A DNA stretch of 64,000 nucleotides from Candidatus Binataceae bacterium (GTDB lineage: Bacteria > Desulfobacterota > Binatia > Binatales > Binataceae): the NCBI GenBank assembly GCA_035308025.1, contig DATGHL010000042.1, positions 62,001-126,000 of the forward strand. Direction: 5' to 3'. The position numbers and the translations under genes were made by a program. Below the pieces are notes generated by a model that worked only from the letters and a program-made list of their open reading frames with translations, was not told the DNA's origin and did not search any database. Shown here in pieces: positions 40,971-49,555 of the stretch (positions are counted from its first letter, which is position 1; the number at the start of each line of letters is the position of its first letter).

Positions 40971-42005
40971 TCATTTGGCGGGTCTGACTATTGACCAGAG
41001 TAACAGGCGCGCCAGCCCATTGACGATCATGCTGACGATGAAGAGCAGCAGCCCGAGCTCGACCAGCGCACTGAGGTAAACTGTAGTAGTAGCTTCGGTG
41101 AATTCGTTCGCGATGACGCTCGACAAAGTGTAGCCGGGCGCAAACAGCGAGGCCGAGATCACCGGCCGGTTACCGATCACCATCGTGGTTGCGATGGTCT
41201 CGCCGATCGCCCGCCCCAGGGCCAGGATGCAGGCGCCGAAGATGCCGATGCGCGCCGTCGGCAGCACCACGCGGCGGATGACCTCCCAGCGCGTGGCGCC
41301 CAGCGCGAGCATCGCCTCGCGCTGCGTCTGCGGCACCGCCGCGATTACGTCGCGCGAGATTGCGGCGACTGTCGGCACGATCATCAGCGCCAGAATCAGT
41401 ACTGCCGCCAACATTCCGACGCCGTAAATCGGGCCGGTGAAAAGCGGCAGGAAGCCAAGCCCATGCTGCAGAAATGGCCCGAGAATATTTCTGATAATCG
41501 GCGCGAGGACGAAGAGTCCCCACAGACCGTAAACTACGCTCGGCACGGCGGCCAGCAGCTCGATCAAAAAACCGAGCGGGGTGCTGACCCAGTCCGGCGA
41601 GAATTCGGCCAGGTAGATCGCCGCCAGCACGCCGATCGCGCCCGCCAGCACAATCGCAACAGTCGAACTCACGACGGTGCCGTAGATGAACGGCAACGCG
41701 CCGAACTTGCTCGCAACCGGATCCCAACTGCTTGACCACAGGAAGCTCAGGCCAAATGCCCGAATCGACGGCAGTGAATTGAGCAGCAGCTCGAGGAACA
41801 AGCCGATGACCAGTGCGAGAAAAATTCCGCACGCGAGATACATGGCGCTGACAAAGAGCTTCGCCGCGAGCCGATCCGGGTAGCCGCCCCATCCGGCTGA
41901 CTCCGCCGCGTGCTGCCGCATTCGCGCGCGGCTCTGCGCGGTCGCCGTCTCGATCCCGGCCGGATCGGTCATAAGGTTATTCTGATCCACAACCGCGCCC
42001 GCCAC
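40971..42005 (-). CDS. pstC: Phosphate ABC transporter permease
   Basis: A 344-residue permease with about six membrane segments. LAAVPSVVYGLWGLFVLAP, IAAVPQTQREAMLALGATRWEVIRRVVLPTARIG (EAA loop) and ALGRAIGETIATTMVIGNRP identify PstC. The start is uncertain: GTG 42005, six bases after the pstS stop, or ATG 41972 inside; neither has a strong ribosome site. It partners PstA as the membrane channel for phosphate. Confidence 0.94.
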   Translation of the reverse strand: MAGAVVDQNNLMTDPAGIETATAQSRARMRQHAAESAGWGGYPDRLAAKLFVSAMYLACGIFLALVIGLFLELLLNSLPSIRAFGLSFLWSSSWDPVASKFGALPFIYGTVVSSTVAIVLAGAIGVLAAIYLAEFSPDWVSTPLGFLIELLAAVPSVVYGLWGLFVLAPIIRNILGPFLQHGLGFLPLFTGPIYGVGMLAAVLILALMIVPTVAAISRDVIAAVPQTQREAMLALGATRWEVIRRVVLPTARIGIFGACILALGRAIGETIATTMVIGNRPVISASLFAPGYTLSSVIANEFTEATTTVYLSALVELGLLLFIVSMIVNGLARLLLWSIVRPAK

Positions 42006-42008
42006 GAG

Positions 42009-43058
42009 CTAACTGGTCTTCATCTGCTCGAGGACTTGAACCGCCTGCTGTTGGACATTTTCCGGCAGAGGCACATACGAAACCGCCTCCGCGGTAGCCT
42101 GACCCGTGGTGACGAGCCAGTTCATCAGCGCCTTGAGCGCGGCGCCGCGCGCCGGATCGGTGGGGTTCTGATAGAGTATCACCCAGGAATAACCGCTAAT
42201 CGGGTATGAGTTCGCGCCCGCAGCGTCAACGATCGAGAAATCCGTCGCGCTTACATTCGGCTTGGTCGCCGCGGCGCTCTTGACTGTCGCGATCGCGGGA
42301 TAAACGTAACTTCCTGCTTTGTTTTGCACCAGCGCGTAGGTCGTCTGATTTTGCAGTACATACGCCAGCTCAACATAGCCGATCGCGCCCGGAGTCTGGC
42401 TGACGAGACCGGCGACTCCCTCATTACCCTTGCCGCCGACGCCGACCGGCCACTGCACGCTCTTGCCAACTCCGACCTTTTGCTTCCACGCCGGTGAGAC
42501 CGCGCTTAGAAAATCGGTGAAGATGTAGCTGGTGCCCGAGCCGTCGGAGCGATGGGCCACCACGATTGGCAAATCCGGCAGCTTGAGCGCGGAGTTGTTT
42601 TTTTGGATCGCCGGATCTTTCCAGTTGACGATATTGCCGAGAAAGATCTCGGCGATATTTTCGCGTGTGAGCCGCAGCCCGCTGGGAATTCCGGGAATGT
42701 TGTACGCAATCGCAGCGCCGCCGAGCGTCACCGGAATCTGCAGAACCGGCGCGCCCGCATGCGACAGTTCGTCGGCATTCATCGGCACATCGCTGGCGCC
42801 GAAATCGATCGTTTTGGCGATGAACTGCTGGATCCCACCGCCGCTGCCGATCGATTGGTAGTTGACCGTCACGCCGTCATGCTGCTGCGAGTAGTTGTAG
42901 AAGGCGCGCGAGAAGAACGGATAGTCGAAAGTCGAGCCCGCACCGGTAAGCTGAATCCCGGCGCCGGCCGAACCCCACCCCGCGATGACCAAGCCGACCA
43001 CCGCCAGCAGAGACAATACGAGAGATCGGTCGCGCAAAACCCTGAAGCTCGATCGCAT
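42009..43058 (-). CDS. pstS: Periplasmic phosphate-binding protein
   Basis: A 349-residue exported binding protein. The signal peptide is about residues 1-33 (LVLSLLAVVGLVIAGWGSAGAG). LTGAGSTFDYPFFSRAFYNY and YQSIGSGGGIQQFIAKTIDFGASDVPM are the phosphate-binding loops; VAHRSDGSGTSYIFTDFLSAVSPAW is the second. A candidate Pho box lies 66 bases upstream of ATG 43058, so phosphate limitation probably turns on the set. GGAG sits about 10 bases before the start. Confidence 0.96.
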   Translation of the reverse strand: MRSSFRVLRDRSLVLSLLAVVGLVIAGWGSAGAGIQLTGAGSTFDYPFFSRAFYNYSQQHDGVTVNYQSIGSGGGIQQFIAKTIDFGASDVPMNADELSHAGAPVLQIPVTLGGAAIAYNIPGIPSGLRLTRENIAEIFLGNIVNWKDPAIQKNNSALKLPDLPIVVAHRSDGSGTSYIFTDFLSAVSPAWKQKVGVGKSVQWPVGVGGKGNEGVAGLVSQTPGAIGYVELAYVLQNQTTYALVQNKAGSYVYPAIATVKSAAATKPNVSATDFSIVDAAGANSYPISGYSWVILYQNPTDPARGAALKALMNWLVTTGQATAEAVSYVPLPENVQQQAVQVLEQMKTS

Positions 43059-43123
43059 CCTGATTCTTCTCCATTTAAGATTATTCCACTAAGTCTAGGA
43101 CCTGAGTTGCGCGGTCGCGCTAG

Positions 43124-43145
43124 GAAAGTATTAAGAATGTGTTAA
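43124..43145 (-). promoter_or_regulatory. Candidate Pho box upstream of pstS
   Basis: On the plus strand GAAAGTATTAA (43124-43134) is followed at once by GAATGTGTTAA (43135-43145); read toward pstS these are TTAACACATTC and TTAATACTTTC, two 11-base direct repeats. PhoB/PhoP operators are typically 11-base direct repeats of this TTAAC-like kind. It lies 66 bases before the pstS start. Identity rests on spacing and position. Confidence 0.6.
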
Positions 43146-43299
43146 TTGTGACCCCGGCAAAGATCAGGGTTCACGCGTCATCTCCCCGATGCCGCGTGAC
43201 TCCGGTGCGTCCCTCTTTCAAGTTGGCGGCGCCGTCCCCTATAGTCCTGAAAACCGCGGCGGCCAGGGATCGAACGCGACAGCCAAGGATCGAAAATAG

Positions 43300-44529
43300 A
43301 TGGGAGCATTGACTGACAAGTATTGCATCGTCGGTGTCGGTGAGACTCCGCATATGCGGCCGTCGAATCGCACGACGCTCTCGATGGCGTGTGAGGCGGT
43401 GACCAAGGCGATCGCCGACGCCGGGCTCAAACCCTCCGACATCGACGGCATGACCAGCTACCAGATCGGTGACTCGACCTCGGCCGCGCACGTCGCGACC
43501 GCGCTGGGTTGCCGCCTCAACTACTCGCTCGACATCTTCGGCGGCGGTTCAAGCACCGAAGCGCTGGTCGCGCACGCGATCGGCCTGATCGAAGCCGGTT
43601 ACTGCGAGACGATGGTCTGCTTTCGCTCGATGAACGGGCGCTCGGGACGCCGCATGGGCGGTCAGATCCCGGGCGGTCCGATCCCGGTTGCCAACGCTGC
43701 CGGCGACGACCAGTTCAACATGGGCTGGGGCTGGACGACGCCCGCGCAGCGCTTCGGTATGTCCGCGATGCGCTATCTGCGCGACACCGGCTGTACGACC
43801 AAGGCCTTTGCGGAAATCGCGGTGGCGCATCGCTATCACGCCAGCCTCAATCCCAAGGCGCGCCATCGCACGCCGATCACTATCGAAGACCATCAGCGCT
43901 CGCGCTGGGTGGTGAAACCCTTTCGCCTGCTCGATTGCTGCCAGGAGACCGATGTCTCGGCGGCGATCATCGTCACCTCGCGCGAGCGCGCCTACGACCT
44001 GCGCCATCCGCCGGTCTTCATCATGGGCGGTTACGCGCGCACGATGACCGAAAATCCGCAGTGGAACTACTCGCGGCCGGTGCTCCACTACGTCGCCGGC
44101 AACTACGGATGGAAGCGCGCGTTCGGCATGGCCGGCATCGCGCATCGCGACGTCGATTTCGTCTCATGCTACGACGCCTTCACCTTCACGACTTTGATCC
44201 AGCTCGAGGCCAACGGTTTCTGCGGGCCGGGCGAGGCGGGCGATTTCGTCAAGGGCGGACGGCTGCAGATCGATCACGAACTGCCGAGCAATCTCTCGGG
44301 CGGCCATCTCTCCGAGGGCTACACCCACGGGGTGCAGATGGTGATCGAGAACGTCCGCCAACTGCGTCATCGCGCCGACGACGCCTGCCCCGGCTGGGCC
44401 GAGGGTAAACACACTTACGATCGTGCCGCCGGATGCCGGCAGGTCAAGCGCGCGCGCCTCTGCTGCGGCATGGCTTGGGGCTACGAAAACATGGCGAGCT
44501 GCCTCATTCTGCGAGGCCTAGCTGCGTGA
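43300..44529 (+). CDS. Thiolase family / SCP2-type lipid-transfer protein
   Basis: A 409-residue thiolase-superfamily protein. It opens LTDKYCIVGVGETPHMRPSNRTTLSM and has DGMTSYQIGDSTSAAHVATALG, IFGGGSSTEALVAHAIGLIEAGYCET and the late SGGHLSEGYTHGVQMVIENVRQLR with GVQ. The usual nucleophile cysteine of true thiolases is not evident in the GGGSS segment, as in the Ltp/SCP-x-like aldolases that act with a DUF35 partner on steroid side chains. Exactly such a partner follows at 44671. A retro-aldol or thiolytic step on an acyl-CoA is likely. Confidence 0.88.
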   Translation: MGALTDKYCIVGVGETPHMRPSNRTTLSMACEAVTKAIADAGLKPSDIDGMTSYQIGDSTSAAHVATALGCRLNYSLDIFGGGSSTEALVAHAIGLIEAGYCETMVCFRSMNGRSGRRMGGQIPGGPIPVANAAGDDQFNMGWGWTTPAQRFGMSAMRYLRDTGCTTKAFAEIAVAHRYHASLNPKARHRTPITIEDHQRSRWVVKPFRLLDCCQETDVSAAIIVTSRERAYDLRHPPVFIMGGYARTMTENPQWNYSRPVLHYVAGNYGWKRAFGMAGIAHRDVDFVSCYDAFTFTTLIQLEANGFCGPGEAGDFVKGGRLQIDHELPSNLSGGHLSEGYTHGVQMVIENVRQLRHRADDACPGWAEGKHTYDRAAGCRQVKRARLCCGMAWGYENMASCLILRGLAA

Positions 44530-44544
44530 GAATGATGAAGAAGA

Positions 44545-44650
44545 CCGGGATTCTTCGCTGCGGAAGCCCTGCGCTCAGAATGACACTAAGGTTTTGATCG
44601 GAGAGCAAGTTTGTCATTCTGAGCGAAGTCTGCGAAGCGAAGAATCCCGG
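44545..44650. repeat. Long imperfect inverted repeat between the thiolase and DUF35 genes
   Basis: A left arm (44545-44585, opening CCGGGATTCTTCGCT and closing CTCAGAATGACA) pairs with a right arm (44612-44650, opening TGTCATTCTGAG and closing AGCGAAGAATCCCGG), around a 26-base loop. The core 'ATTCTTCGCT...CTCAGAATGACA' is a motif I know from intergenic repeats in many unrelated environmental bacteria. It separates two genes that should be co-transcribed. Confidence 0.85.
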
Positions 44651-44670
44651 ATTGCTGACGGAACAACCCC

Positions 44671-45171
44671 ATGTCTAAAACAATTGACTATTCCAAACTC
44701 CGTATCATCCCCGACTTCGACACCCGCGAATGGTGGGATGGCGCGCGCGAGCACAAATACTTAGTCCGCCGATGCAACCGCTGTGGCCATAAATGGTTTC
44801 CGCCGACCTTCCCAGCCTGTAGCAAATGCACTTCGATGGACCTCGGATGGTTCGGGACCTTAGGCAAGGGCGTGATTCACAGCTACGTCGAGGTGGTGCA
44901 GCCGATCGTCGGCGCCTTCGTCGGCATCGTGCCGTATGTCGTCGCGATCATCGAGCTCGAGGACTGCAAGGAAGCCGATGGAGCGCTGACCCGTGTTGCC
45001 GGCGTGCTGACGAACGAGCCGAGCGAAGCCGCGATCGGCCTGCCCTGCGAGGTGCTCTTCGAAGCGACCTCCGACCCGGCGATCGTGATGCCACGATGGC
45101 GTATCACCGGCTCCGCCGCCAACCCTTGGAACTTCGACGCCCACGAAGCTTCCGGCGGGTCTCGGCGGTAG
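44671..45171 (+). CDS. Zn-ribbon OB-fold (DUF35/ChsH2-like) protein
   Basis: A 166-residue partner of thiolase-fold enzymes. The N-terminal helix is followed by a rubredoxin-like zinc ribbon (CNRCGHKWFPPTFPACSKC: two CxxC pairs at about residues 35-53) and an OB-fold (VIHSYVEVVQPIVGAFVGIVPYVVAIIELED). In steroid degradation such DUF35 proteins bind acyl-CoA for an Ltp-type enzyme. It lies just after the thiolase-family gene on the same strand, split from it by the inverted repeat at 44545-44650. Confidence 0.92.
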   Translation: MSKTIDYSKLRIIPDFDTREWWDGAREHKYLVRRCNRCGHKWFPPTFPACSKCTSMDLGWFGTLGKGVIHSYVEVVQPIVGAFVGIVPYVVAIIELEDCKEADGALTRVAGVLTNEPSEAAIGLPCEVLFEATSDPAIVMPRWRITGSAANPWNFDAHEASGGSRR

Positions 45172-45240
45172 TCCGGCGACGGGCCACAAAGTGAATTTGT
45201 TGGGAAATTTAAGACTTCAAGCAGAACGCGGCCGTGCTAA

Positions 45241-46029
45241 TCAGTTAGAGGCGTGAGCCGCTGGAACCATTCGAACACTTTGGATAACGCGATTGATCTC
45301 TGCCTGCGAAATCTCACGTCGTCGATTACGAAAAATGAAATGAAGATTATCCTCACGTCCGAATAGATAATCATCAATCTCACTCGGGCGGCTGCGAGGC
45401 TCCCCATACTGGAAGCCGCGAAAATACTTTGTTTGCAAAAAGAAGATGCCTGATTCTGCTCTCGGCATCACGCCAAGTAAGGTGGACTTCATCAAGAGTA
45501 ACGCAGTGCCGTGATTGGCCGCGATCGGATTGAATAGACATATGTCCGCTGGGGTTGTACCCAATGCAGCGCGGACAAGCGCATAGTCCGACCGCGATGC
45601 CTCGTGGCCCCAAGCTAATAACAGTTTGAACCTCACCCGGTGACTCTGACTTCTCGGGGTATGCACAAACTCCCCGGTCGGATGCTTCGAAATGAAGATC
45701 GTCATTCCGGTACGAAGGCAGATCATTACCAACGATCCGGCAACCCTAGTTCTTTGCGGATCGAGGGCGTCTCGGGGCACATCGAATTCATATCCCAGAT
45801 AGGAAAGCGTTTCGCCGGGCGCGCTGGGCCGTGATGAATCTTGCAAGGCGGTCGGGATCTCCCAGAGCGCGGGATCGTGCCGGGTCAGTTTGCCCACATG
45901 ATTGGCAAACAAAATCGCGTCGCTGAACATTATAAGATAGGTTGCGAGGCCCCAAGCTGCACTCCAGATTAGTGCGCGACGCCCTCTCTTACCTAATTTG
46001 AACCAGCCCAGAGCCCCTCGGAGCTGCAT
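45241..46029 (-). CDS. Membrane-anchored hypothetical protein
   Basis: A 262-residue protein with one N-terminal membrane segment (about 21-43: ALIWSAAWGLATYLIMFSDA). The rest is soluble, with SYLGYEFDVPRD and a late LFGREDNLHFIFRNRRREISQAEINRVIQSVR. I recognise no family. Lower GC than the neighbours hints at a different origin. A zinc-ribbon membrane protein lies upstream on the same strand. Confidence 0.7.
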   Translation of the reverse strand: MQLRGALGWFKLGKRGRRALIWSAAWGLATYLIMFSDAILFANHVGKLTRHDPALWEIPTALQDSSRPSAPGETLSYLGYEFDVPRDALDPQRTRVAGSLVMICLRTGMTIFISKHPTGEFVHTPRSQSHRVRFKLLLAWGHEASRSDYALVRAALGTTPADICLFNPIAANHGTALLLMKSTLLGVMPRAESGIFFLQTKYFRGFQYGEPRSRPSEIDDYLFGREDNLHFIFRNRRREISQAEINRVIQSVRMVPAAHASN

Positions 46030-46092
46030 CTATATGCTCCCTTAAAAGAGGATTTAGCTCTGGTGGCCGTGAATTGCCACGAGACGCGAGCG

Positions 46093-46404
46093 CTATTTGG
46101 GGCGGTGTTGGAAGATCGTGGCCGCCAACGAGGTTACCGCGATTACGCCGGTGACGAGTGCGCCCACCACCGGACTCGTTGCGCGGCTGACACTCGCATC
46201 GCCTGCCGTCGTCCCGCATCGGGCGCAGAAGCGCGTGCGCGCCGGAATCATCTCAGCGCAGTTCGCGCATTGACGCTCGCGATCCGACCATACGCCCATC
46301 GCGAAACTTGACGGCGCAGGCAGTTGCCCGCTCAGCCCGCGGCCGCAGTCGGCGCAATACTTCGCCCACTCTTCGTTTTCCTGCAAGCATGCCGGGCACG
46401 TCAT
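46093..46404 (-). CDS. Small double zinc-ribbon membrane protein
   Basis: A 103-residue protein with two zinc ribbons, CPACLQENEEWAKYCADCG and CANCAEMIPARTRFCARCG (each CxxC-x~10-CxxC), and one C-terminal membrane helix (VVGALVTGVIAVTSLAATIF). Such ribbons often mediate protein contacts at the membrane. The gene lies 63 bases from the next plus the membrane protein gene. Role unknown. Confidence 0.78.
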   Translation of the reverse strand: MTCPACLQENEEWAKYCADCGRGLSGQLPAPSSFAMGVWSDRERQCANCAEMIPARTRFCARCGTTAGDASVSRATSPVVGALVTGVIAVTSLAATIFQHRPK

Positions 46405-46451
46405 ACGTTAATGATGCGCGCCGCGACGCAGTTTTGGCAAGGATGTTTTTG

Positions 46452-47882
46452 TTACACGCCGGCTAATTTTCGCGCATAGGCCGCGACCGTTTTGAAGTCG
46501 TACTCGCGATAGGCCTGCAGCTTCTCCGCCTCGAAGCCGCCCTCGGCGTGGACCGCGAGCACCTCCTGATAGCCGCCGTAATCCGAGGCCGTCAGATCGG
46601 CGATCAGGTTCAACAGGCGGACGCGATTTTCGGCATCGTGGCCTTTCGCGCCGCCCAGATACTTCGTCACGTAGGCGCGCGTCGCCTCGCTGGTAAAATC
46701 CTCCGCCGCCGGACCCGTCACGAGGATGCCGCCGGCGAGATCCTGCACTATCTGCACCGCCTGATGATAATTGTGGGCGAAATGATACTTGGCGACGTTC
46801 GTGATTAGCGTGTTGGGCACCGCGAGACCGTCCTCAATCGTGCAGGTCGCCGCCGCGTGTTCGATCAGCCCGCGCACCGTCGTGTGATACGCCGCCAGGT
46901 GGGTCAACTTGTCGCGCACGTGGCCCGCGCGTGCGATCCCGTTGGCCTCTGCGATCGCGGCTCCCGCCCCAGCCATCAGCTCGAGCAACGGCAACTTGTA
47001 GGAGACTGCGGTGAAGCGATGGAAACGGACGAAGGTCAGCGCCAGCAAGCCGGCGAACTCGATCTCGCCGTTCAGGAAAATCCGCTCGTTGGGCACGAAG
47101 ACGTCGTCGAACACCGTCAGCGTCTCCATCATCTTGTGGCGCGCGCTGATCGGATGCTCGAACGGATCTTTTTTCGCGCTGCCGTGCGGGCTCGCGATGA
47201 GCTTGAGGCCCGGCGTATTGATCGGAATGGCAAAGGCGATCGCGTAGGGCTTGTCCTCGGCGCGCATCGCGCGCGTCGGCAGCACGATGACTTCGTTGGT
47301 GTTGGTCGAGACCGAGGTATGGACCTTGGCGCCGCGCACGACGACGCCGCCGGGCCGCTCCTCGACCACCCGCACGTAGTAGTCCGGATGATCCTGCGCG
47401 GTGGGTCCGAGCGAGCGATCGCCCTTGACGTCGGTCTGCGCGACCGCGATCGCGAGATCGTTGTCGCGGCATTGGCGATAATAATTGTGGATGCGCTCGC
47501 GGTATTGCTGATGACCCGCCGCGGCCAACCGCTCGCCGATAATATGCAGCGCCAGCAGCGCGTCGGTGCCGATCTCCTTGATCAACACCACCAGCGTCGC
47601 CCCCTCGCGCGTCGAGGCCGCGATCAGCTCGCTGCGCTGACGCAGATCGTCGCCATTGCGCGGGAGATGGAAGTAGCGGCTGTACTCACCCGCGCCCTCC
47701 TTGATCACCGCGAGGCCGCGATATGCCGGATCCTCGGTCATCCGGTAATCGATACAGGCGTGCTCCACCGCGATGCCGATAACCGGATGGGTGGTGACGT
47801 CGTTGACCTTTTCGCCGCGGAAAAAAACCGCACGGCCGTCACGCAACGACTGTTTGTACTGCTCAGGCGTTCTGAGTCCCAT
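46452..47882 (-). CDS. 4-hydroxyphenylacetate 3-hydroxylase (HpaB) family protein
   Basis: A 476-residue flavoprotein-fold enzyme. MGLRTPEQYKQSLRDGRAVFFRGEKV and the core (VAQTDVKGDRSLGP, VRGAKVHTSVSTNTNEVIVLP, FDDVFVPNERIFLNGE) mark the HpaB/4-hydroxybutyryl-CoA dehydratase family. The dehydratase branch needs conserved cysteine and histidine ligands for a 4Fe-4S cluster; no cysteines occur in the RNGDDLRQR segment or the later one, so the monooxygenase branch is more likely. ATG 47882 is preferred because AGGGGGA precedes it. The flavin reductase partner is not in the window. Confidence 0.85.
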   Translation of the reverse strand: MGLRTPEQYKQSLRDGRAVFFRGEKVNDVTTHPVIGIAVEHACIDYRMTEDPAYRGLAVIKEGAGEYSRYFHLPRNGDDLRQRSELIAASTREGATLVVLIKEIGTDALLALHIIGERLAAAGHQQYRERIHNYYRQCRDNDLAIAVAQTDVKGDRSLGPTAQDHPDYYVRVVEERPGGVVVRGAKVHTSVSTNTNEVIVLPTRAMRAEDKPYAIAFAIPINTPGLKLIASPHGSAKKDPFEHPISARHKMMETLTVFDDVFVPNERIFLNGEIEFAGLLALTFVRFHRFTAVSYKLPLLELMAGAGAAIAEANGIARAGHVRDKLTHLAAYHTTVRGLIEHAAATCTIEDGLAVPNTLITNVAKYHFAHNYHQAVQIVQDLAGGILVTGPAAEDFTSEATRAYVTKYLGGAKGHDAENRVRLLNLIADLTASDYGGYQEVLAVHAEGGFEAEKLQAYREYDFKTVAAYARKLAGV

Positions 47883-48009
47883 GACATCCCCCTGTCGCTG
47901 TGAATGAACCGGTGCTTCGCGACCTCGCTGTGAGACGTTGCAGCCGAGAGCCTCCGGCAAGTCAATATAGAGCGGCGGCGAACGAAGTCCAATCGTCCGC
48001 AATTGCGGT

Positions 48010-48162
48010 TCACAGACTGGGCCGCGCCGCGGCCTGTTGCGCGATCTGACTGATGAGCTCCACCAATGTGTTCGTCCCGCCGTCGCGGCACGCGAGGAGA
48101 ACCAGGAAAAACGCTACAAGCAGTAGTGCAGTCAGGCGCTTGAGCGCGCCTACCGCGGTCAC
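48010..48162 (-). CDS. 50-residue coupled ORF with membrane/signal segment
   Basis: A short frame from GTG 48162 to TGA 48010 reads ALKRLTALLLVAFFLVLLAC followed by RDGGTNTLVELISQIAQQAA. GTG overlaps the stop of the upstream secreted gene as GTGA, so translation can be coupled. The cysteine after LVLLA could be a lipobox. The sequence resembles the first 40 residues of the upstream protein (IKRIIPLAFVGFFLVLLVRL, TDSLVEVTSESAQSA), suggesting it arose from a copy of that 5' end. Expression is unproven. Confidence 0.5.
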   Translation of the reverse strand: MTAVGALKRLTALLLVAFFLVLLACRDGGTNTLVELISQIAQQAAARPSL

Positions 48163-49478
48163 TTCACCTTGCCCTTCAACGAAATCGAAACGCTGTTGCT
48201 GTTCGCACCGTAGGTAAAGTTATAGGCGAGCGTGCCGGGGAGCGTCCCGCTGGTTCCCGTAGCCGGCGCGAATTCAAGCGATACGACGCATTTGCCCTTG
48301 GCCGCGAGCGCGGTGTTCGCGCAGGCGTCGCCGCCGGAGGCGATCTGAAAATTCGCACTGAGGCTTGCCGCACCGATCTGAACAGTAGCAGTGCTCTTGT
48401 TGTGGATCGTGATTTTCTTCGCTTTGCCGACTGACCCGGCCGCGACAGATGGGGCCGTCACCGACTTGGGCGCGGACAACGTCACCGCGATGCCATTACC
48501 TTCGAGCGTCTCGCTCGGGCTCGCGCCGTTGTAAGGAATCACGAGCGTCTCGCTCACGCTGCCGACCGCCGTCGCAGGCGCGAAGGCAAAATCAACGGTG
48601 CATTTCTTCTTGGGCGCGACGGTCAGGTTCGAGCAGTTGTCGCTTGAGAGCGTAAACGAGCTCGGCGGGGCGATCTGGCCGATCGTCGCCGCGTTCGCGC
48701 CCTTGTTATGCAGCGTCAGCTTCTTGGTTTTGCTGGTCGCCGTAGCGTCGACGTTTTTGAAGTCGAGCTTGGCGGGCGACGTGGTCAGCGTCGTGGTCAC
48801 GACCGGCGTCGGCGTCGCGGTTGGGGTAGGGGTCGGGCTGGCCGAGACGGGAGTATCATTCAGGAAAAGCGTATCGATCGCAAAGTCCGAGCAATCAGCC
48901 TGTCCACATGCGGTGATCTGATATTCGATCGAGGCGATGTTCGCGCCCGAGCTGTCCATCAGACCGAGGTAAGTCGCGTCACCATTGGTGTCACTGGTCT
49001 CGCTGAAACTTCCAAGCGTACCGCCGCCGCTGCCGAACGCGGTGATCTCGACCGTAAACTGTCCCGGAACGTCCGATTGGATTAGCGCGCCGGCACCCGA
49101 GATTGGATTGGCAAAACTCAGAGTGAGCGGCCCGGTGCCGCTGTTGCCCGCGTCCGACGTCCAAACCAGCGTATCGCCGCCCGCGAAGCTGTCGGCCCAA
49201 CTGCACGACGGGCTGGCCGGACAGACCACCGCCACGAGGCTGTTAGGACCGCTCAGGGTACCGGTCACACTTCCCCCGGCTGAATTGGCATTGAAGGTAC
49301 TGGCGGACAGGACGGCGCCATCGCCCCCGAGTTGCGACCAGCTCACCGAATCGTTGGCGCTTTGCGCGCTCTCGCTGGTCACCTCGACGAGCGAGTCAGT
49401 CCAGCCGGAGAGCCGCACCAGAAGAACCAGGAAAAATCCCACAAATGCCAGCGGAATTATGCGCTTGATATGTTTCAT
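48159..49478 (-). CDS. Secreted protein with two ASH/choice-of-anchor D-type domains
   Basis: A 439-residue exported protein. The signal peptide is about 1-35 (IIPLAFVGFFLVLLVRLSGW). A beta-rich region with cysteines (AVVCPASPSCSW, ITACGQADCSDF) spans about 40-210. A short TP linker ([14 protein letters not shown]) leads to two Ig-like repeats of the ASH type, each with a CxV(D/S)(F/L)xFAPAT signature (KKCTVDFAFAPATAVG, GKCVVSLEFAPATGTSG). The linker and C-terminal type recall the Gly-rich protein at 29826-31301. It may be a surface or adhesion protein. Confidence 0.82.
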   Translation of the reverse strand: MKHIKRIIPLAFVGFFLVLLVRLSGWTDSLVEVTSESAQSANDSVSWSQLGGDGAVLSASTFNANSAGGSVTGTLSGPNSLVAVVCPASPSCSWADSFAGGDTLVWTSDAGNSGTGPLTLSFANPISGAGALIQSDVPGQFTVEITAFGSGGGTLGSFSETSDTNGDATYLGLMDSSGANIASIEYQITACGQADCSDFAIDTLFLNDTPVSASPTPTPTATPTPVVTTTLTTSPAKLDFKNVDATATSKTKKLTLHNKGANAATIGQIAPPSSFTLSSDNCSNLTVAPKKKCTVDFAFAPATAVGSVSETLVIPYNGASPSETLEGNGIAVTLSAPKSVTAPSVAAGSVGKAKKITIHNKSTATVQIGAASLSANFQIASGGDACANTALAAKGKCVVSLEFAPATGTSGTLPGTLAYNFTYGANSNSVSISLKGKVK

Positions 49479-49555
49479 TCAATCTCTCGCCTGAGCTTTT
49501 CGGCCCAGTCTTTGGGTTCCGTCCGAGATTCGAGTTGCGATCGGCCAGGCGGTGC

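Noticed and set aside
44545..44650. Rho-independent terminator
   Set aside because: The arms are about 40 bases with a 26-base loop and no T-run; the motif is better explained as a dispersed repeat.
46452..47882. 4-hydroxybutyryl-CoA dehydratase
   Set aside because: The conserved cysteine ligands for the Fe-S cluster are missing, so a hydroxylase-type call is safer.
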